A stretch of DNA of 64,000 bases from Shewanella polaris (GCF_006385555.1 NZ_CP041036.1:310001-374000), one strand, 5' to 3'. Positions 8,342 to 17,469 are shown, numbered from the stretch's first letter. A program made the numbers and translations. The notes: generated by a model not told the origin, from the letters alone.

Positions 8342-9786
8342 AAACCATAACTCACAGACGTATTAAAATATCATTATCGGCTATCGCATTTGCATGTAGT
8401 TTAAGCTTAAGTGGTTGTGCGAATACGCAGAAAACTTCAGTTGATGATGTTGTTGCTAGCCCCAGCTTTGCGATGCCGAGTTATCAATCGGTTACGTTAG
8501 ACAATGGTCTAAACGTTAAGTTGATGGTGCAAAAAGAAGTGCCATTAGTGACCATTGATGCAGTGGTTAGAGCCGGAGCCGTGAATGATGTTACTTCGGG
8601 TATGGCTTATATCACCTCACAAAGTTTAATGTTAGGTGCAGCGGGTCAAGCTAAAGCCGACATTGAGCAACAGTTAGACTTTATCGGTGCCAGTATTGAT
8701 ACCACTGCTGATTTAGAAGGCAGTTATATTCGTGCCAATATGATGAGCAAAGATGTTGATACTGTACTCGATATTTTTAGTCATGTATTGCGTCAACCTG
8801 ACTTTGATAGCACTGAGTTTGATAAGTTAAAGCAGCGTGAAATTGTCGGTTTGTCACAACAAAAAGAAAGCCCTCGAGCCGTGATTGGCCGCTACTTCAA
8901 TAAGTTAGTTTTTGGTGAGCATCCTTATGCTAATCCGGTATCGGGTAATAGCGATACCATCGCTAAGCTTACCGTGGCCGAGTTACGTGCTTTTCATAAA
9001 GGCTATTATCAACCAAGCAATATGACCATTAACGTAGTGGGCGATTTTGATGTTGCCGACATGACCGTTAAGCTTAATAAAGCCTTTGGTGATTGGCAGG
9101 CAACAGAAACAGTGATTCAGCCAGATCTAAGCCAAAACTTACCAACATTAACCAAGCCGCGAGTATTGTTGGTCGACAAGCCTGATGCAATTGAAACCAC
9201 CTTCTTAATTGGTGGTTTAGGTATTCGTTATGACAACCCTGATTATGTTGGTTTAACCGTTGTTAACACTATTTTAGGTGGTCGTTTTACCTCATGGTTA
9301 AATGATGAATTGCGCGTTAATGCTGGCTTAACTTACGGTGCTCGTTCTGGTTTTGACCCTTATGCACAATCTGGGGTATTTAAAATCAGTACATTTACTA
9401 AGTTATCGACAACCAAAGAAGCGATTGATTTAGCCTTAAAAACCTACGCGCGTTTATGGGAAAAAGGTATTGATCAGGCCACTTTAGATTCTGCTAAAGC
9501 CTATGTTAAAGGTCAGTTCCCACCTAAGTACGAAACCAGTGGTCAGTTAGCTGGTTTGTTGTCAGACATGTATTTATATGGCTTTAATGATGATTTTATT
9601 AATCAATTTCAAGCCAAGGTTGACGGATTGACGCTAGCAGAGACTCAACGTTTGATTAAGCAATATTTCCCACAACAAAATTTACAGTTTGTATTAATTG
9701 GTAATGCGGACAAAATTGCTGAAGTTGCGGCGCAATATGGTGAAGTCACTAAAGTTGATATTACGGCAACAGGATTCGGTCAGTAA
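8338..9786 (+). CDS. M16-family peptidase-like lipoprotein, probably non-catalytic partner
   Basis: M16-fold protein of 482 residues with a lipoprotein signal peptide (lipobox L-S-G-C, C27), so membrane-anchored. It has no H-x2-E-H motif where the partner has its zinc site (the aligned stretch reads S-G-M-A-Y-I-T-S), so it should be inactive alone. It does retain the C-terminal-domain R and Y typical of M16 substrate-binding subunits, in GLTYGARSGF. It overlaps the catalytic gene by four bases. The arrangement matches the two-subunit M16B peptidases (mitochondrial processing peptidase-like). Anchoring of the catalytic subunit through this lipoprotein is my inference. Confidence 0.85.
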   Translation: MKTITHRRIKISLSAIAFACSLSLSGCANTQKTSVDDVVASPSFAMPSYQSVTLDNGLNVKLMVQKEVPLVTIDAVVRAGAVNDVTSGMAYITSQSLMLGAAGQAKADIEQQLDFIGASIDTTADLEGSYIRANMMSKDVDTVLDIFSHVLRQPDFDSTEFDKLKQREIVGLSQQKESPRAVIGRYFNKLVFGEHPYANPVSGNSDTIAKLTVAELRAFHKGYYQPSNMTINVVGDFDVADMTVKLNKAFGDWQATETVIQPDLSQNLPTLTKPRVLLVDKPDAIETTFLIGGLGIRYDNPDYVGLTVVNTILGGRFTSWLNDELRVNAGLTYGARSGFDPYAQSGVFKISTFTKLSTTKEAIDLALKTYARLWEKGIDQATLDSAKAYVKGQFPPKYETSGQLAGLLSDMYLYGFNDDFINQFQAKVDGLTLAETQRLIKQYFPQQNLQFVLIGNADKIAEVAAQYGEVTKVDITATGFGQ

Positions 9787-9820
9787 GTGTTAACTGATTA
9801 GTAGCTTGGTGGTATCGTAT

Positions 9821-9849
9821 AATGGCTCACATTAGTGGGCCATTTTTAT
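9821..9849 (+). terminator. Intrinsic terminator after the M16 pair
   Basis: Ten-base stem AATGGCTCAC / GTGGGCCATT with one G-T pair and an ATTA loop (9821-9844), ending in TTTTT. Confidence 0.8.
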
Positions 9850-9877
9850 AGATAAGGATTTTTGCAGGAGGAGACGC

Positions 9878-10444
9878 TTGGTTAGCCAAAAAAGTTATTC
9901 AATATTATTGGTCACGACCAGCTTGTTACTTATGTACTCAGCATCTGCTTATGCAGGGAAAGTGACTTTAGATAGGTTTTGTAGCCAATTAGATGGTGAA
10001 TGGCAAGGCAGCGCCGCCAATCCGAATGCGATGCCGAAAAAGGTCAGTACTTCGGTCATGTGCTCGGCAGATAAACAAAATTTATTCATTAGTGTTAGTC
10101 GTGGTAGCCGTTTTTCAAATAGCGAAACATGGTGGTTTAGACAACAACACGATCATATTTTATTACTGTATGCCAATGGCGTTAGTGATGACGTATCCCA
10201 AGCGTTGACACTCTATGAGCAAGCGGGCAGTTATTCATTTTTAGGTAAAGGTGAAATAAATCAGCGCCCAGCATTAGTGCAGTTGCAGTTTGATCCCATT
10301 ACCGAAGGTGCCGATGCGTTAACTCAAGGGTGGCAATGGCAACAAAGCGCTCATTATTTAGATGACGACAGTGAAAATTATCAAGTCATTAGAGCCATTA
10401 GCTTACTTAAACAGTCAGTAGAGGCCAGTCAACCGACTGAATAA
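9878..10444 (+). CDS. Exported protein of unknown function
   Basis: A 188-residue protein with a signal peptide (about 1-26, ending S-A-Y-A). The mature part is small, rich in aromatic and polar residues, and contains two cysteines (CSQLDGEW and VMCSAD) that could form a disulfide. It begins at TTG, six bases after a very strong AGGAGGAG Shine-Dalgarno, and no ATG or GTG in frame fits better. It follows the terminator of the M16 pair, so it probably has its own promoter or relies on read-through. I do not recognise the family; the G-E-W-Q-G-S start of the mature part hints at a lipocalin-like or DUF1579-like beta fold but this is weak. Confidence 0.65.
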   Translation: MVSQKSYSILLVTTSLLLMYSASAYAGKVTLDRFCSQLDGEWQGSAANPNAMPKKVSTSVMCSADKQNLFISVSRGSRFSNSETWWFRQQHDHILLLYANGVSDDVSQALTLYEQAGSYSFLGKGEINQRPALVQLQFDPITEGADALTQGWQWQQSAHYLDDDSENYQVIRAISLLKQSVEASQPTE

Positions 10445-10487
10445 ACTCTTTATCGCGAGTGATAAAGCTGATTCGCTGTAAGACAGA

Positions 10488-10826
10488 TTAGCGGTAAAAA
10501 AAGTAAGCGATAAATAAGGCCCAGCTTAACAGTAATAATCCCATTAGTGACCACGTTAGCGAGTTGAATCTACTTTCTGATTCTGTATAAGACGTATCGG
10601 AATCGTCATCATTGCTGACTGACATATTTTTGTTTTTTTGCTGTTGTTTGCGTGCTTTGTCTCGATCGCGAGCTTTGGCTTTTTCACGTTTTTTGTATTC
10701 CGCAATACCTTTTTCAATCCCCGCCGCAATCAGCTTGGTTTGTTCTTTTGCTTGCCCAGGTTTTTGAGTTGCTTTGGCAATGGCTAAAGCATCTTGCTGG
10801 GTTTCGGGTGATAACGTTTTTTTCAT
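10488..10826 (-). CDS. DUF2956 family protein
   Basis: A 112-residue protein matching the DUF2956 family of Shewanella and Vibrio. The N-terminal half has the family pattern SPETQQDALAIAK, ATQKPGQ and KEQTKLIA-GI-KGI. The middle is strongly basic (KKREKAKARDRDK) and probably helical, and the C terminus ends in one membrane helix (about 90-111). It is translationally coupled to trmL, with stop and start overlapping by one base (TAATG). Function unknown; the topology suggests a tail-anchored inner-membrane protein with a basic cytoplasmic domain. Confidence 0.8.
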   Translation of the reverse strand: MKKTLSPETQQDALAIAKATQKPGQAKEQTKLIAAGIEKGIAEYKKREKAKARDRDKARKQQQKNKNMSVSNDDDSDTSYTESESRFNSLTWSLMGLLLLSWALFIAYFFYR

Positions 10827-11290
10827 TACTCAGCGCCTACAAAACCTAGTTGACGCCATGCTTCATAACTAATAATGGCGACTGAATTTGATAAATTTAA
10901 ACTGCGACTATTGGCGGTCATTGGAATACGTAATCGCTGTGCAAGTGGCGTCGCATCAATAATATCCATGGGTAGTCCACGGGTTTCGGGGCCAAATAAC
11001 AACACATCATTTTCTTGAAAAGCTATCTGAGTGTGAGGACGGCTGCCTTTAGTGGTACAGACTATAATCCGTTTACCTGCCATGGCCTCTAAAAACTCTG
11101 CATAGTTTTTATGGCGAGTCACTGTGGTTAGATCGGAATAGTCTAGGCCCGCGCGGCGAAGTTTCTTTTCTTCGAGATCAAAACCTAACGGTTCAATCAA
11201 ATGTAACTGTGAGCCATTGTTGGCGCATAGACGAATGATGTTTCCGGTATTTGGAGCGATTTCGGGTTCATAAAGGGCAATATGAAACAT
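10826..11290 (-). CDS. trmL: tRNA (cytidine(34)-2'-O)-methyltransferase TrmL
   Basis: SPOUT-class enzyme that 2'-O-methylates the wobble base (C34/U34) of tRNA-Leu isoacceptors using SAM. The 154-residue length is typical. SPOUT motif 1 is [19 protein letters not shown] (8-26), motif 2 is [10 protein letters not shown] (about 93-102) and motif 3 is [15 protein letters not shown] (about 118-132), which form the trefoil-knot SAM pocket. It is followed directly by the DUF2956 gene with a one-base overlap. Confidence 0.93.
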   Translation of the reverse strand: MFHIALYEPEIAPNTGNIIRLCANNGSQLHLIEPLGFDLEEKKLRRAGLDYSDLTTVTRHKNYAEFLEAMAGKRIIVCTTKGSRPHTQIAFQENDVLLFGPETRGLPMDIIDATPLAQRLRIPMTANSRSLNLSNSVAIISYEAWRQLGFVGAE

Positions 11291-11329
11291 AGCAACCTTA
11301 TAGTGCGAAGCAAAAAAAGAGTGACAAAT

Positions 11330-11349
11330 TATACCTTAAGCAAGGTATA
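11330..11349. repeat. Short perfect inverted repeat upstream of trmL
   Basis: TATACCTT-AAGC-AAGGTATA, 8-bp arms with a four-base loop, 40 bases before the trmL start. It could be an operator or a hairpin in the leader. There is no T run on either side, so a terminator is unlikely. A direct repeat GACGTTATCAA occurs just beyond it. Confidence 0.4.
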
Positions 11350-11540
11350 ACTGCGAGACGTTATCAATGCTGACGTTATCAAAATGAACGATACAGTGCG
11401 GATGATAATTGCTAATAGAGACTTGCATATAGGCTGTAACAGTTGCATAAAACACTGGTGATTTTATAGACGCCTTAGCGGTATAGCTAGCATATGGAGA
11501 AGTAAAAGTTCCATGACTATTCCTCTACCAACATCAGAGC

Positions 11541-12950
11541 TTAGATAATATTGGCACCACTTTCAGGGTCTCGTGATTGTGCAGCTTGTTGACGTATATC
11601 ATCGGTATCGCTGCTTATGTCATCGCTAACCTCATTATGGGTATCTTCTAATGACTCTTGAGTTTTCTCAGTGTTGTGTTCAGTACTTTGTGTAGTATTC
11701 AGAGGTGTTTCATCTTGTTGATGTCCGTTGGTTACCAATTGCATCCCTTGAGGGAAAATGCGTTCGCGAGCATCGTCAGGCAGGCTGATCTGATTCGCTT
11801 CATAAGCGCGCACCAGTAAGCGCATTAGAATTGAAGCCACTTTTGGAACACTGTGAGTTTCAGCATTGACCCAAAAATACACTTGCAGATTAATCGTTGA
11901 TGAACCAAGGTTTTTTATCAGCACCTGTGGCTCTGGATCTGCGAGTACGCCGTGATGATCGCTCATAATCTCCATAGCGATATCCTGAGCCTTGCGGATA
12001 CTTGCATCATAGCCAATGCCAATCACAAAATGGCCACGCATTCTCGGGTTGGCGGTAAGATTTTTAATTACGTTTTTATAGATAGTGGAATTGGGAATTT
12101 GGATATGATTTCCGTCGTAGTCGACTAACGTGGTAGCCCTTGCTGTGACTTGCTTTACTACCCCCAAATTCCCCTCAACGGATATTACATCACCTAATTT
12201 GAATGGACGCTGTACACTGAGTAGTAAGCTGGAAATAAAGTTTTCGGCGATGTCTTTAAAGGCAAAACCTAAAATCAGGCCAATGACACCAGTGCTGCTA
12301 ATAATCGCAACTGCAAACTGAGTTAAGCCCGCAAGACGCAAGAATATATATAGCCCCAACAATATAATCAATACACTGATGCTGCGCTGCATCACTAAAC
12401 GGATCAACTCACTTTTTGTTACCCAAGCTAAGGGGCTAATGAATAAACGAGCTAAAGGGTGTGAAAGCCAAAATAGGAATAAGAATATCGACAGCCCTAA
12501 AGCCAAGCGCGGTAAATATAGTAAGGTTTTGTCCCAAAATTGCTCAGCATCATGTTGCAGGGGAGTCAAAGATAAGGGCTTGATAGGTTGCAAGTGAATG
12601 TTATCGACAACCTGAGTCACATCAGGTAAAGCGGCTATGGTTTGCAGTATACGCTCTTTACTCGCTTGCTCCGTGGCAGAGCCGTTTAGATTGACCACAG
12701 AGCCTTGTATTTCAATGTCTATTGCGCTGTTTGGATCAGTAATCTGTATGAGTTGTTTAACGGTGTCAGGCGAGGGCGCTGCCTGAGCATCTGTAGATAC
12801 AAAGCAGGTAAGGCAAACAACAGTAGTGACTAAACTCCATAGTAGAATCCATCGACTTAATCTTGAGAGTGCTTTTTGATAACAGTGAGAAAAACTGTGT
12901 GAAAAAAAATTACAAATCATAAGATTATCCGAAAGGTATAGGCCTGTCAT
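11541..12950 (-). CDS. MscS-family mechanosensitive channel with N-terminal BON domain
   Basis: Inner-membrane ion channel of 469 residues. After a signal-like hydrophobic segment (about 33-57) comes a periplasmic BON domain (about 75-125: IDIEIQGSVVNLNGSA ... VTQVVDNI), then three membrane helices (about 145-240). The pore helix and beta domain have the MscS signature GLILGFAFKDIAENF and RPFKLGDVISVEG, and the MscS_C domain continues to about 405. The last 60 residues are a polar, acidic, low-complexity tail. BON domains bind phospholipid or other envelope components, so a sensor attached to an MscS pore is plausible. An alternative ATG lies ten codons in (12920); neither start has a strong Shine-Dalgarno. 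Confidence 0.87.
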   Translation of the reverse strand: MTGLYLSDNLMICNFFSHSFSHCYQKALSRLSRWILLWSLVTTVVCLTCFVSTDAQAAPSPDTVKQLIQITDPNSAIDIEIQGSVVNLNGSATEQASKERILQTIAALPDVTQVVDNIHLQPIKPLSLTPLQHDAEQFWDKTLLYLPRLALGLSIFLFLFWLSHPLARLFISPLAWVTKSELIRLVMQRSISVLIILLGLYIFLRLAGLTQFAVAIISSTGVIGLILGFAFKDIAENFISSLLLSVQRPFKLGDVISVEGNLGVVKQVTARATTLVDYDGNHIQIPNSTIYKNVIKNLTANPRMRGHFVIGIGYDASIRKAQDIAMEIMSDHHGVLADPEPQVLIKNLGSSTINLQVYFWVNAETHSVPKVASILMRLLVRAYEANQISLPDDARERIFPQGMQLVTNGHQQDETPLNTTQSTEHNTEKTQESLEDTHNEVSDDISSDTDDIRQQAAQSRDPESGANII

Positions 12951-13235
12951 AATTTATACTAGCAAATAATCTTCAAAGGCACCAAAGGTTGTGAGAGTTA
13001 TCTCCTAATGTTTTTGGATTATATTAAAAAGGCTTTTTCTCTGCTAAAAGCATACTAATAAGCCAATATATGAGATTTTGTTATTGCTTAAAATCCTATC
13101 CTCATTAAGAGAAATAACAACAATACTTGAAATAGTGGTCTGGTAATTGCTACTTACTTTATGCCAATAAATACAAGTCAGCTAATCTACGTTGGGGTAA
13201 CAGTTAACCTCAGCACATTAAAAATGGAGGAGATT

Positions 13236-13394
13236 ATGGATTTATTGCGTATTTTAATCGCAATTTTACTGCCACCGCTTGGGGTTTTTCTGCAAGTTGG
13301 GCTAAGCAAGACCTTATTATTAAACATAATTCTAACTTTGTTAGGCTACATTCCAGGAATTGTGCACGCGGTATGGGTTATTGCCAAACGATAG
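13236..13394 (+). CDS. Pmp3/YqaE (UPF0057) family membrane peptide
   Basis: A 52-residue proteolipid with two membrane helices, matching the Pmp3/UPF0057 family: DLLRILIAILLPPLGVFLQVG, then a loop, then LLLNIILTLLGYIPGIVHAVWV. A longer frame opens at 13161, but the ATG at 13236 has a perfect GGAGGAG Shine-Dalgarno seven bases upstream and gives the canonical family start, so the longer version is rejected. Homologues affect membrane potential and salt or cold stress tolerance; the role here is unknown. It is monocistronic. Confidence 0.85.
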   Translation: MDLLRILIAILLPPLGVFLQVGLSKTLLLNIILTLLGYIPGIVHAVWVIAKR

Positions 13395-13411
13395 TGGCAG
13401 CCAAAATAATT

Positions 13412-13441
13412 AGGCCTGATGGTGAAGCGGCTCAGGCCGCT
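13412..13441 (+). repeat. Overlapping alternative hairpins after the Pmp3 gene
   Basis: AGGCCTGA (13412-13419) can pair with TCAGGCC (13432-13438). AGCGG (13426-13430) can instead pair with CCGCT (13437-13441). Both use the same bases, so the structures are mutually exclusive. No T run follows; it may simply be a weak terminator region. The rest of the 275-base gap holds nothing recognisable. Confidence 0.35.
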
Positions 13442-13669
13442 TGCCTTAATCGGAAAATATTGCCAGTTAGGAGTAACTTTTACTTAGCAATGACATGCTT
13501 AATACTTAAATGTTTATCGTGTCAATGCTTTCAATGTTGATACAGCCGTGTGGTCTTATGAAGGTGAGCTTGCTGTTACCGATTCCCTGCGTGTGCAGAG
13601 GGAGTTGAATAACACCTTTACAGAGACTATTAGAATTACATTGCTTAAGTTTCGTCTTTTTGGGTTCGG

Positions 13670-15073
13670 CTAGCTTACTGGTAAACTGATATTGAGCTTA
13701 AGGCCTTGGCGCTGACCTGTTGGGCTGATAAGGTTTTCTGCCACTATACTGCCTTGGTGTAATGTAATGGCGGCTTGAGTGATTGCCAGCCCTAAACCCC
13801 AACCGCCGCTTTGCCTGTCTCTGGCAGTGTCGGGGCGATAGAAAGGTTTAAAAATAGCTTCAAGCTCTTTTGGGTCTATACCTGGACCGTCATCTTTTAC
13901 TGTAATCAATATGTACTTGCCCACTAGGGCTGCGCTTATGGTTATCTGGCTATTGGCATAGTAAATAGCATTACGTAGCAAATTTTCTATGGCGCGGGAG
14001 AGAGTCTTCGGGTGTTGAGGAAGTTTCAGCGCCTCTGGTATATCAATCTGTAAATTTTTTCCTTGCTGCTCGGCTTCAAATTCGGCGTCATCTAATACTT
14101 GGCTTAAAGATTCCGCTAATTCCAACATCAATTTGTTTTCATGGCTGGCTAAGCTTACTCGAGAGAGGGTTAGCAATTCGCTTATTAGCGCTTCAAGTTG
14201 TAAGGCTTCATAGCCGATACGATCTAGCTCTTTACTTTGCTGCCCTTTTTTACGGCCTAAGGCCAAGGCTAATTGCAGCCTAGTAAGTGGAGTGCGCAGT
14301 TCATGGGATATATCGCCCATTAATCTTTGTTGATTGTTAATCATGGTTTGTACGGCATCAGCCATGCCGTTAAAAGCCTGTGCTAATTGGCCCATTTCAT
14401 CGCCACGATTTACGGTAGCTACATCGACTCGGCTAGATAAATCTCCTTTGGCAAGGGCATTGGCACTCTGTCTTAAAGACCGTAATGGCTTACTTAAATA
14501 CCATGCGAGCAGACCGCATAATAGGCCCGATAATAAAGTGGCTAGAGCTGCTGTGAGTAGCTTATTGTCGGAAAAGAAGAAAAACCACGGTTGTGGATGA
14601 TTATCGGGAAAACGGCCAAATAATTGATAAGCTTTGCCGTTGACCTCAAATGAATAGGGGCCAAAAATAAGTTCGTCTCTAAATTGGTGACTAATTGGTT
14701 GCTCTGCTTCCTCTGCCATGAGTTGAAAACGTCTAAATCCTCGTGAGATCCGTTTAGTATTTAATACTTGGCCTTCGGCATCGGCTAAATATAAACGTAA
14801 AGGACCGCCTTCATGCTTATTACGGGGCTCATCTTGATTTCGTCGAGGAAACAGGCGTTGTAAGTTTCTATTTTCAAGTAATTGAGGCTCCTCTTGTATC
14901 TGCTCGGCGACATTTTTCAGTATGCGCTCAAGACTAGGAGGTAAAGGCGAACGGTCATGACTTTGCTGTAATAGCGGCAATAATGACACTAAGGCAATAA
15001 TCAAGGAGCTGCATAGCCAAAATCCCAATAATAATTTAAAAAACAGTCTGTTAAATGGGTTGTTTTTTAGCAT
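13670..15073 (-). CDS. cpxA: CpxA-type envelope-stress sensor histidine kinase
   Basis: Membrane sensor kinase of 467 residues. Order: membrane helix (about 8-28), a periplasmic sensor domain (about 30-165), a second membrane helix (about 168-190), HAMP (about 190-245), HisKA with the H-box DISHELRTPLTRLQL, N-box LLRNAIYYA, G1 DDGPGID and G2 GGWGLGLAI. It should autophosphorylate and pass the phosphate to the adjacent response regulator. I start it at the ATG that overlaps the regulator stop (TAATG at 15073) rather than four codons upstream. The neighbours, a CpxR-like regulator and a CpxP/Spy-like gene with a CpxR box 2.4 kb away, support the CpxA assignment; an EnvZ/RstB-like kinase would be the alternative. 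Confidence 0.82.
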   Translation of the reverse strand: MLKNNPFNRLFFKLLLGFWLCSSLIIALVSLLPLLQQSHDRSPLPPSLERILKNVAEQIQEEPQLLENRNLQRLFPRRNQDEPRNKHEGGPLRLYLADAEGQVLNTKRISRGFRRFQLMAEEAEQPISHQFRDELIFGPYSFEVNGKAYQLFGRFPDNHPQPWFFFFSDNKLLTAALATLLSGLLCGLLAWYLSKPLRSLRQSANALAKGDLSSRVDVATVNRGDEMGQLAQAFNGMADAVQTMINNQQRLMGDISHELRTPLTRLQLALALGRKKGQQSKELDRIGYEALQLEALISELLTLSRVSLASHENKLMLELAESLSQVLDDAEFEAEQQGKNLQIDIPEALKLPQHPKTLSRAIENLLRNAIYYANSQITISAALVGKYILITVKDDGPGIDPKELEAIFKPFYRPDTARDRQSGGWGLGLAITQAAITLHQGSIVAENLISPTGQRQGLKLNISLPVS

Positions 15074-15759
15074 TATGGTATCCAAATATAACCTTTTCCG
15101 CGTAGGGTTTTAACTCGTGGGCGGCCATCTTGACGCTCTGGTAGTTTTTTGCGTAGGTTAGATAAATGCATATCTAAGCTGCGGTCAAATGGCATTAACT
15201 TTTTGCCTAATACGTTTTCGCTTAATGATTCTTTGGTGACCAGTTCGCCGGTTTTCTCGATTAAATTAAATAATAGAGAAAATTCGGTGCCAGTTAGAAT
15301 GATCAGTTGCTCATTACAATAGGTTTCTTGGCGGGTAGGATCGAGGCGTAAATCACCAAACAGTAGCATTTCATTAGCTTGGCTGTCTTGTTGGGTGGTG
15401 TTTGCTCTGCGTAAGATGGCTCTAATTCGAGCCACTAATTCGCGGTCATTAAAGGGTTTTGGCAAGTAATCATCAGCACCGATTTCAAGACCCACAACAC
15501 GGTCAATTTCATCGCCGCGAGCGGTTAGCATTAATACCGGCGTTTGTTTTCTCTGGCGCAAAGCTCGCAATACTTCAAAACCATTAAGTTTAGGCAACAT
15601 AACGTCAAGTAAGATTAAATCAAAGTCTTGCTGTTGCGCCATCATAAGCCCTTGCTCACCATCATAAGCTTGGGTCAAGGCAAAACCTTCCAGCTCGAGT
15701 AATTGGCTAAGTAGGTCTGATAGACCAATATCATCGTCGATAAGTAGAATGCGATTCAT
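15073..15759 (-). CDS. cpxR: CpxR-type OmpR-family response regulator
   Basis: Response regulator of 228 residues with a receiver domain (acidic pair DDD at about 8-10, phospho-acceptor D in LILLDVMLP, T in MLTARG, K in YLPKPF) and an OmpR/PhoB winged helix (LTGTEFSLLFNLIEKTGELVTKE, and DMHLSNLRKKL with RVKTLRGKGY). The frame is open further upstream to 15804, but that would run through a perfect palindrome. The ATG at 15759 has an AGAGG Shine-Dalgarno and gives the CpxR-like MNRILLIDDD start. A perfect CpxR-type box upstream of the spy/cpxP-like gene 1.7 kb away supports the name. Confidence 0.85.
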   Translation of the reverse strand: MNRILLIDDDIGLSDLLSQLLELEGFALTQAYDGEQGLMMAQQQDFDLILLDVMLPKLNGFEVLRALRQRKQTPVLMLTARGDEIDRVVGLEIGADDYLPKPFNDRELVARIRAILRRANTTQQDSQANEMLLFGDLRLDPTRQETYCNEQLIILTGTEFSLLFNLIEKTGELVTKESLSENVLGKKLMPFDRSLDMHLSNLRKKLPERQDGRPRVKTLRGKGYIWIP

Positions 15760-15779
15760 AACTGTCCTCTGGCACAAAG

Positions 15780-15813
15780 AAAATCTGTATGTTGACGTTA
15801 ACATACAGATTTT
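15780..15813. repeat. 14-bp perfect inverted repeat in front of cpxR
   Basis: Arms 15780-15793 and 15800-15813 (core GTATGTT...AACATAC) are perfectly complementary around a six-base GACGTT centre. It lies between the stop of the redoxin gene and the cpxR start. Because A runs and T runs flank both sides, it can act as a terminator-like hairpin in either direction, or as a protein-binding palindrome or attenuator in the cpxR leader. Confidence 0.65.
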
Positions 15814-15875
15814 TTGATCAATTAAGCTTATAGCATGCCAAGATTAAATCATATCAACATTGCATTGTTTTACAT

Positions 15876-17303
15876 TTAGCCAGCTTTATTTCTCAATAGA
15901 TAACGTTTGATTCTGGCGATGATAAAGGTAAGAACAATAGATCCGAGGATCAGGCCTACCGAAAAGACTGCATTTTGCAATGAGCTAGGGTTAAAGACGA
16001 GCATACTGCCTAACCCTAACATCATAATGCCTGACATCAGTTTAAGCACTTCACCTTCTTTTTCGGTAAGTTTACGTTTACCTAGCGTCATAGAGAATAC
16101 AATCACAATGGCAGCAAGTGGGATAACGTAAACCACGTTATAAGCAATGAGGTATAAGTAACGTTGCATAGTGTCGATATCTGATAATGATAACACTGAG
16201 GTGTAAATCATCGGGAAACCAGCAGTACACAGCAGCTCATAGGTGTTAGCTAAAATAGCCAAAATGGTTGAGCCTAAAAGCATCGCAGGTAGCGAGCTGG
16301 CTTTTGACAATTTACCCATTCGCTTGATAAGCGAGCCACGATTTTCAACGGACATTGATAGGCTAACGTCGCCACGACCATAAAAGTAATCTTTTATATT
16401 CACCAGCGCTGCGATTAATGCCAATACACCGGCACAAGTAATAATTATTCCACCGTCACCACCGCCAAGTACTTGGAATAAGTTAAGCCAAGCGCTCATA
16501 AATATAAAATAGATAAAGCCTGAGAAAAATACAAAAATCCCGCCCACTAATAGCATGCGTTTGCGGCTGCCAGCATTAACCATAATGCTCAGTAAAAACA
16601 GTAGTACGAAAAAGGCGCAAGGATTAAAGGCATCGACACCCGCTAATACTACGGTGAGTACAGGTAATGACATTTCTTCAGGGTGTACGGCACCAATTAA
16701 TGGAATGTCGACAGGTTGAACGCTTGGTTCAGGGACAATATCACTGGCCTGTTCAAACGACATGCCGCATGAACCTTCGGCTTGTGGGTTGTCACTATTG
16801 TCGCTACAGGTTTCAAATAAAGGGGGGGGTACGGTTTGAGTTGCACCGAGAAAATCATCGAGTTTATCACCAACGTCTGCTTTACCACCTTGGCGTTGGT
16901 AGCAGTTAACTAAGCGCTCTAATATGTAGCGCCCAGTGACATCATGACTGTTATAGCCAACCACCGCCTCACCACAAATGGCGAAGTAGGGCACTGATTT
17001 AGGTTCAACACCCGTTTGTTTACCCATTTCCATGAGTTTATCGACGTTGCCGGGTTCGTTAATGGCATAATCGTGTAACTCTATCCAATCAAAACGTTCG
17101 CCTAAAGCATCAATAAAAGGGTGCGCTTCACGACAATGTGGACAAGTTTTAGACCAAAAGAAATGCAGTTTAACTATTGGCTGTTGGTTTTGCTGGCTAT
17201 ACCAAAGTGAGTCATCTGTTGATGCTGTGGTACTGGCTATTGAGCTTGGAGCCACGACAAAAACACAAAGAAGTAACAGTAATTGGCCAATCAATCTATT
17301 CAT
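15876..17303 (-). CDS. Exported thioredoxin domain fused to DsbD/CcdA-like membrane domain
   Basis: A 475-residue envelope redox protein. A signal peptide (about 1-24) precedes a thioredoxin-like domain with C54-P-H-C57 and a downstream cis-proline (VPYFAICG). A linker with extra cysteines follows. The C-terminal half is a multi-span membrane domain (about seven or eight helices) that carries two cysteines in DsbD-like positions, in FNPCAFF and LLCTAGFP. This suggests an electron relay from cytoplasmic thioredoxin through the membrane to a periplasmic CPHC domain, like DsbD or ScsB but with the domain order Trx-TM. It stands upstream of cpxRA on the same strand, and the CpxR box lies in the intergenic region it shares with the CpxP-like gene, so envelope-stress control is plausible. 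The substrate protein is unknown. Confidence 0.75.
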   Translation of the reverse strand: MNRLIGQLLLLLCVFVVAPSSIASTTASTDDSLWYSQQNQQPIVKLHFFWSKTCPHCREAHPFIDALGERFDWIELHDYAINEPGNVDKLMEMGKQTGVEPKSVPYFAICGEAVVGYNSHDVTGRYILERLVNCYQRQGGKADVGDKLDDFLGATQTVPPPLFETCSDNSDNPQAEGSCGMSFEQASDIVPEPSVQPVDIPLIGAVHPEEMSLPVLTVVLAGVDAFNPCAFFVLLFLLSIMVNAGSRKRMLLVGGIFVFFSGFIYFIFMSAWLNLFQVLGGGDGGIIITCAGVLALIAALVNIKDYFYGRGDVSLSMSVENRGSLIKRMGKLSKASSLPAMLLGSTILAILANTYELLCTAGFPMIYTSVLSLSDIDTMQRYLYLIAYNVVYVIPLAAIVIVFSMTLGKRKLTEKEGEVLKLMSGIMMLGLGSMLVFNPSSLQNAVFSVGLILGSIVLTFIIARIKRYLLRNKAG

Positions 17304-17469
17304 AACTTATTCCATAAAAGCGCTAATAAAGTGATTTTATGCCCTAATATGATTGCTGTAAGGATCAAGTATGAATAACGTTAACTAGCTCTCATTACAA
17401 GGATTCTTATCGTACAATATGCAAGATCGATCATGTCATAATAGTGCTAAAGTGTTAAGAAAAATACTC

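Noticed and set aside
13161..13235. N-terminal extension of the Pmp3-type peptide
   Set aside because: The strong GGAGGAG before the ATG at 13236 and the 52-residue family length favour the short form.
15760..15804. Longer cpxR start with 15 extra residues
   Set aside because: It would place the start inside a perfect palindrome and lacks a Shine-Dalgarno; MNRIL at 15759 aligns with CpxR.
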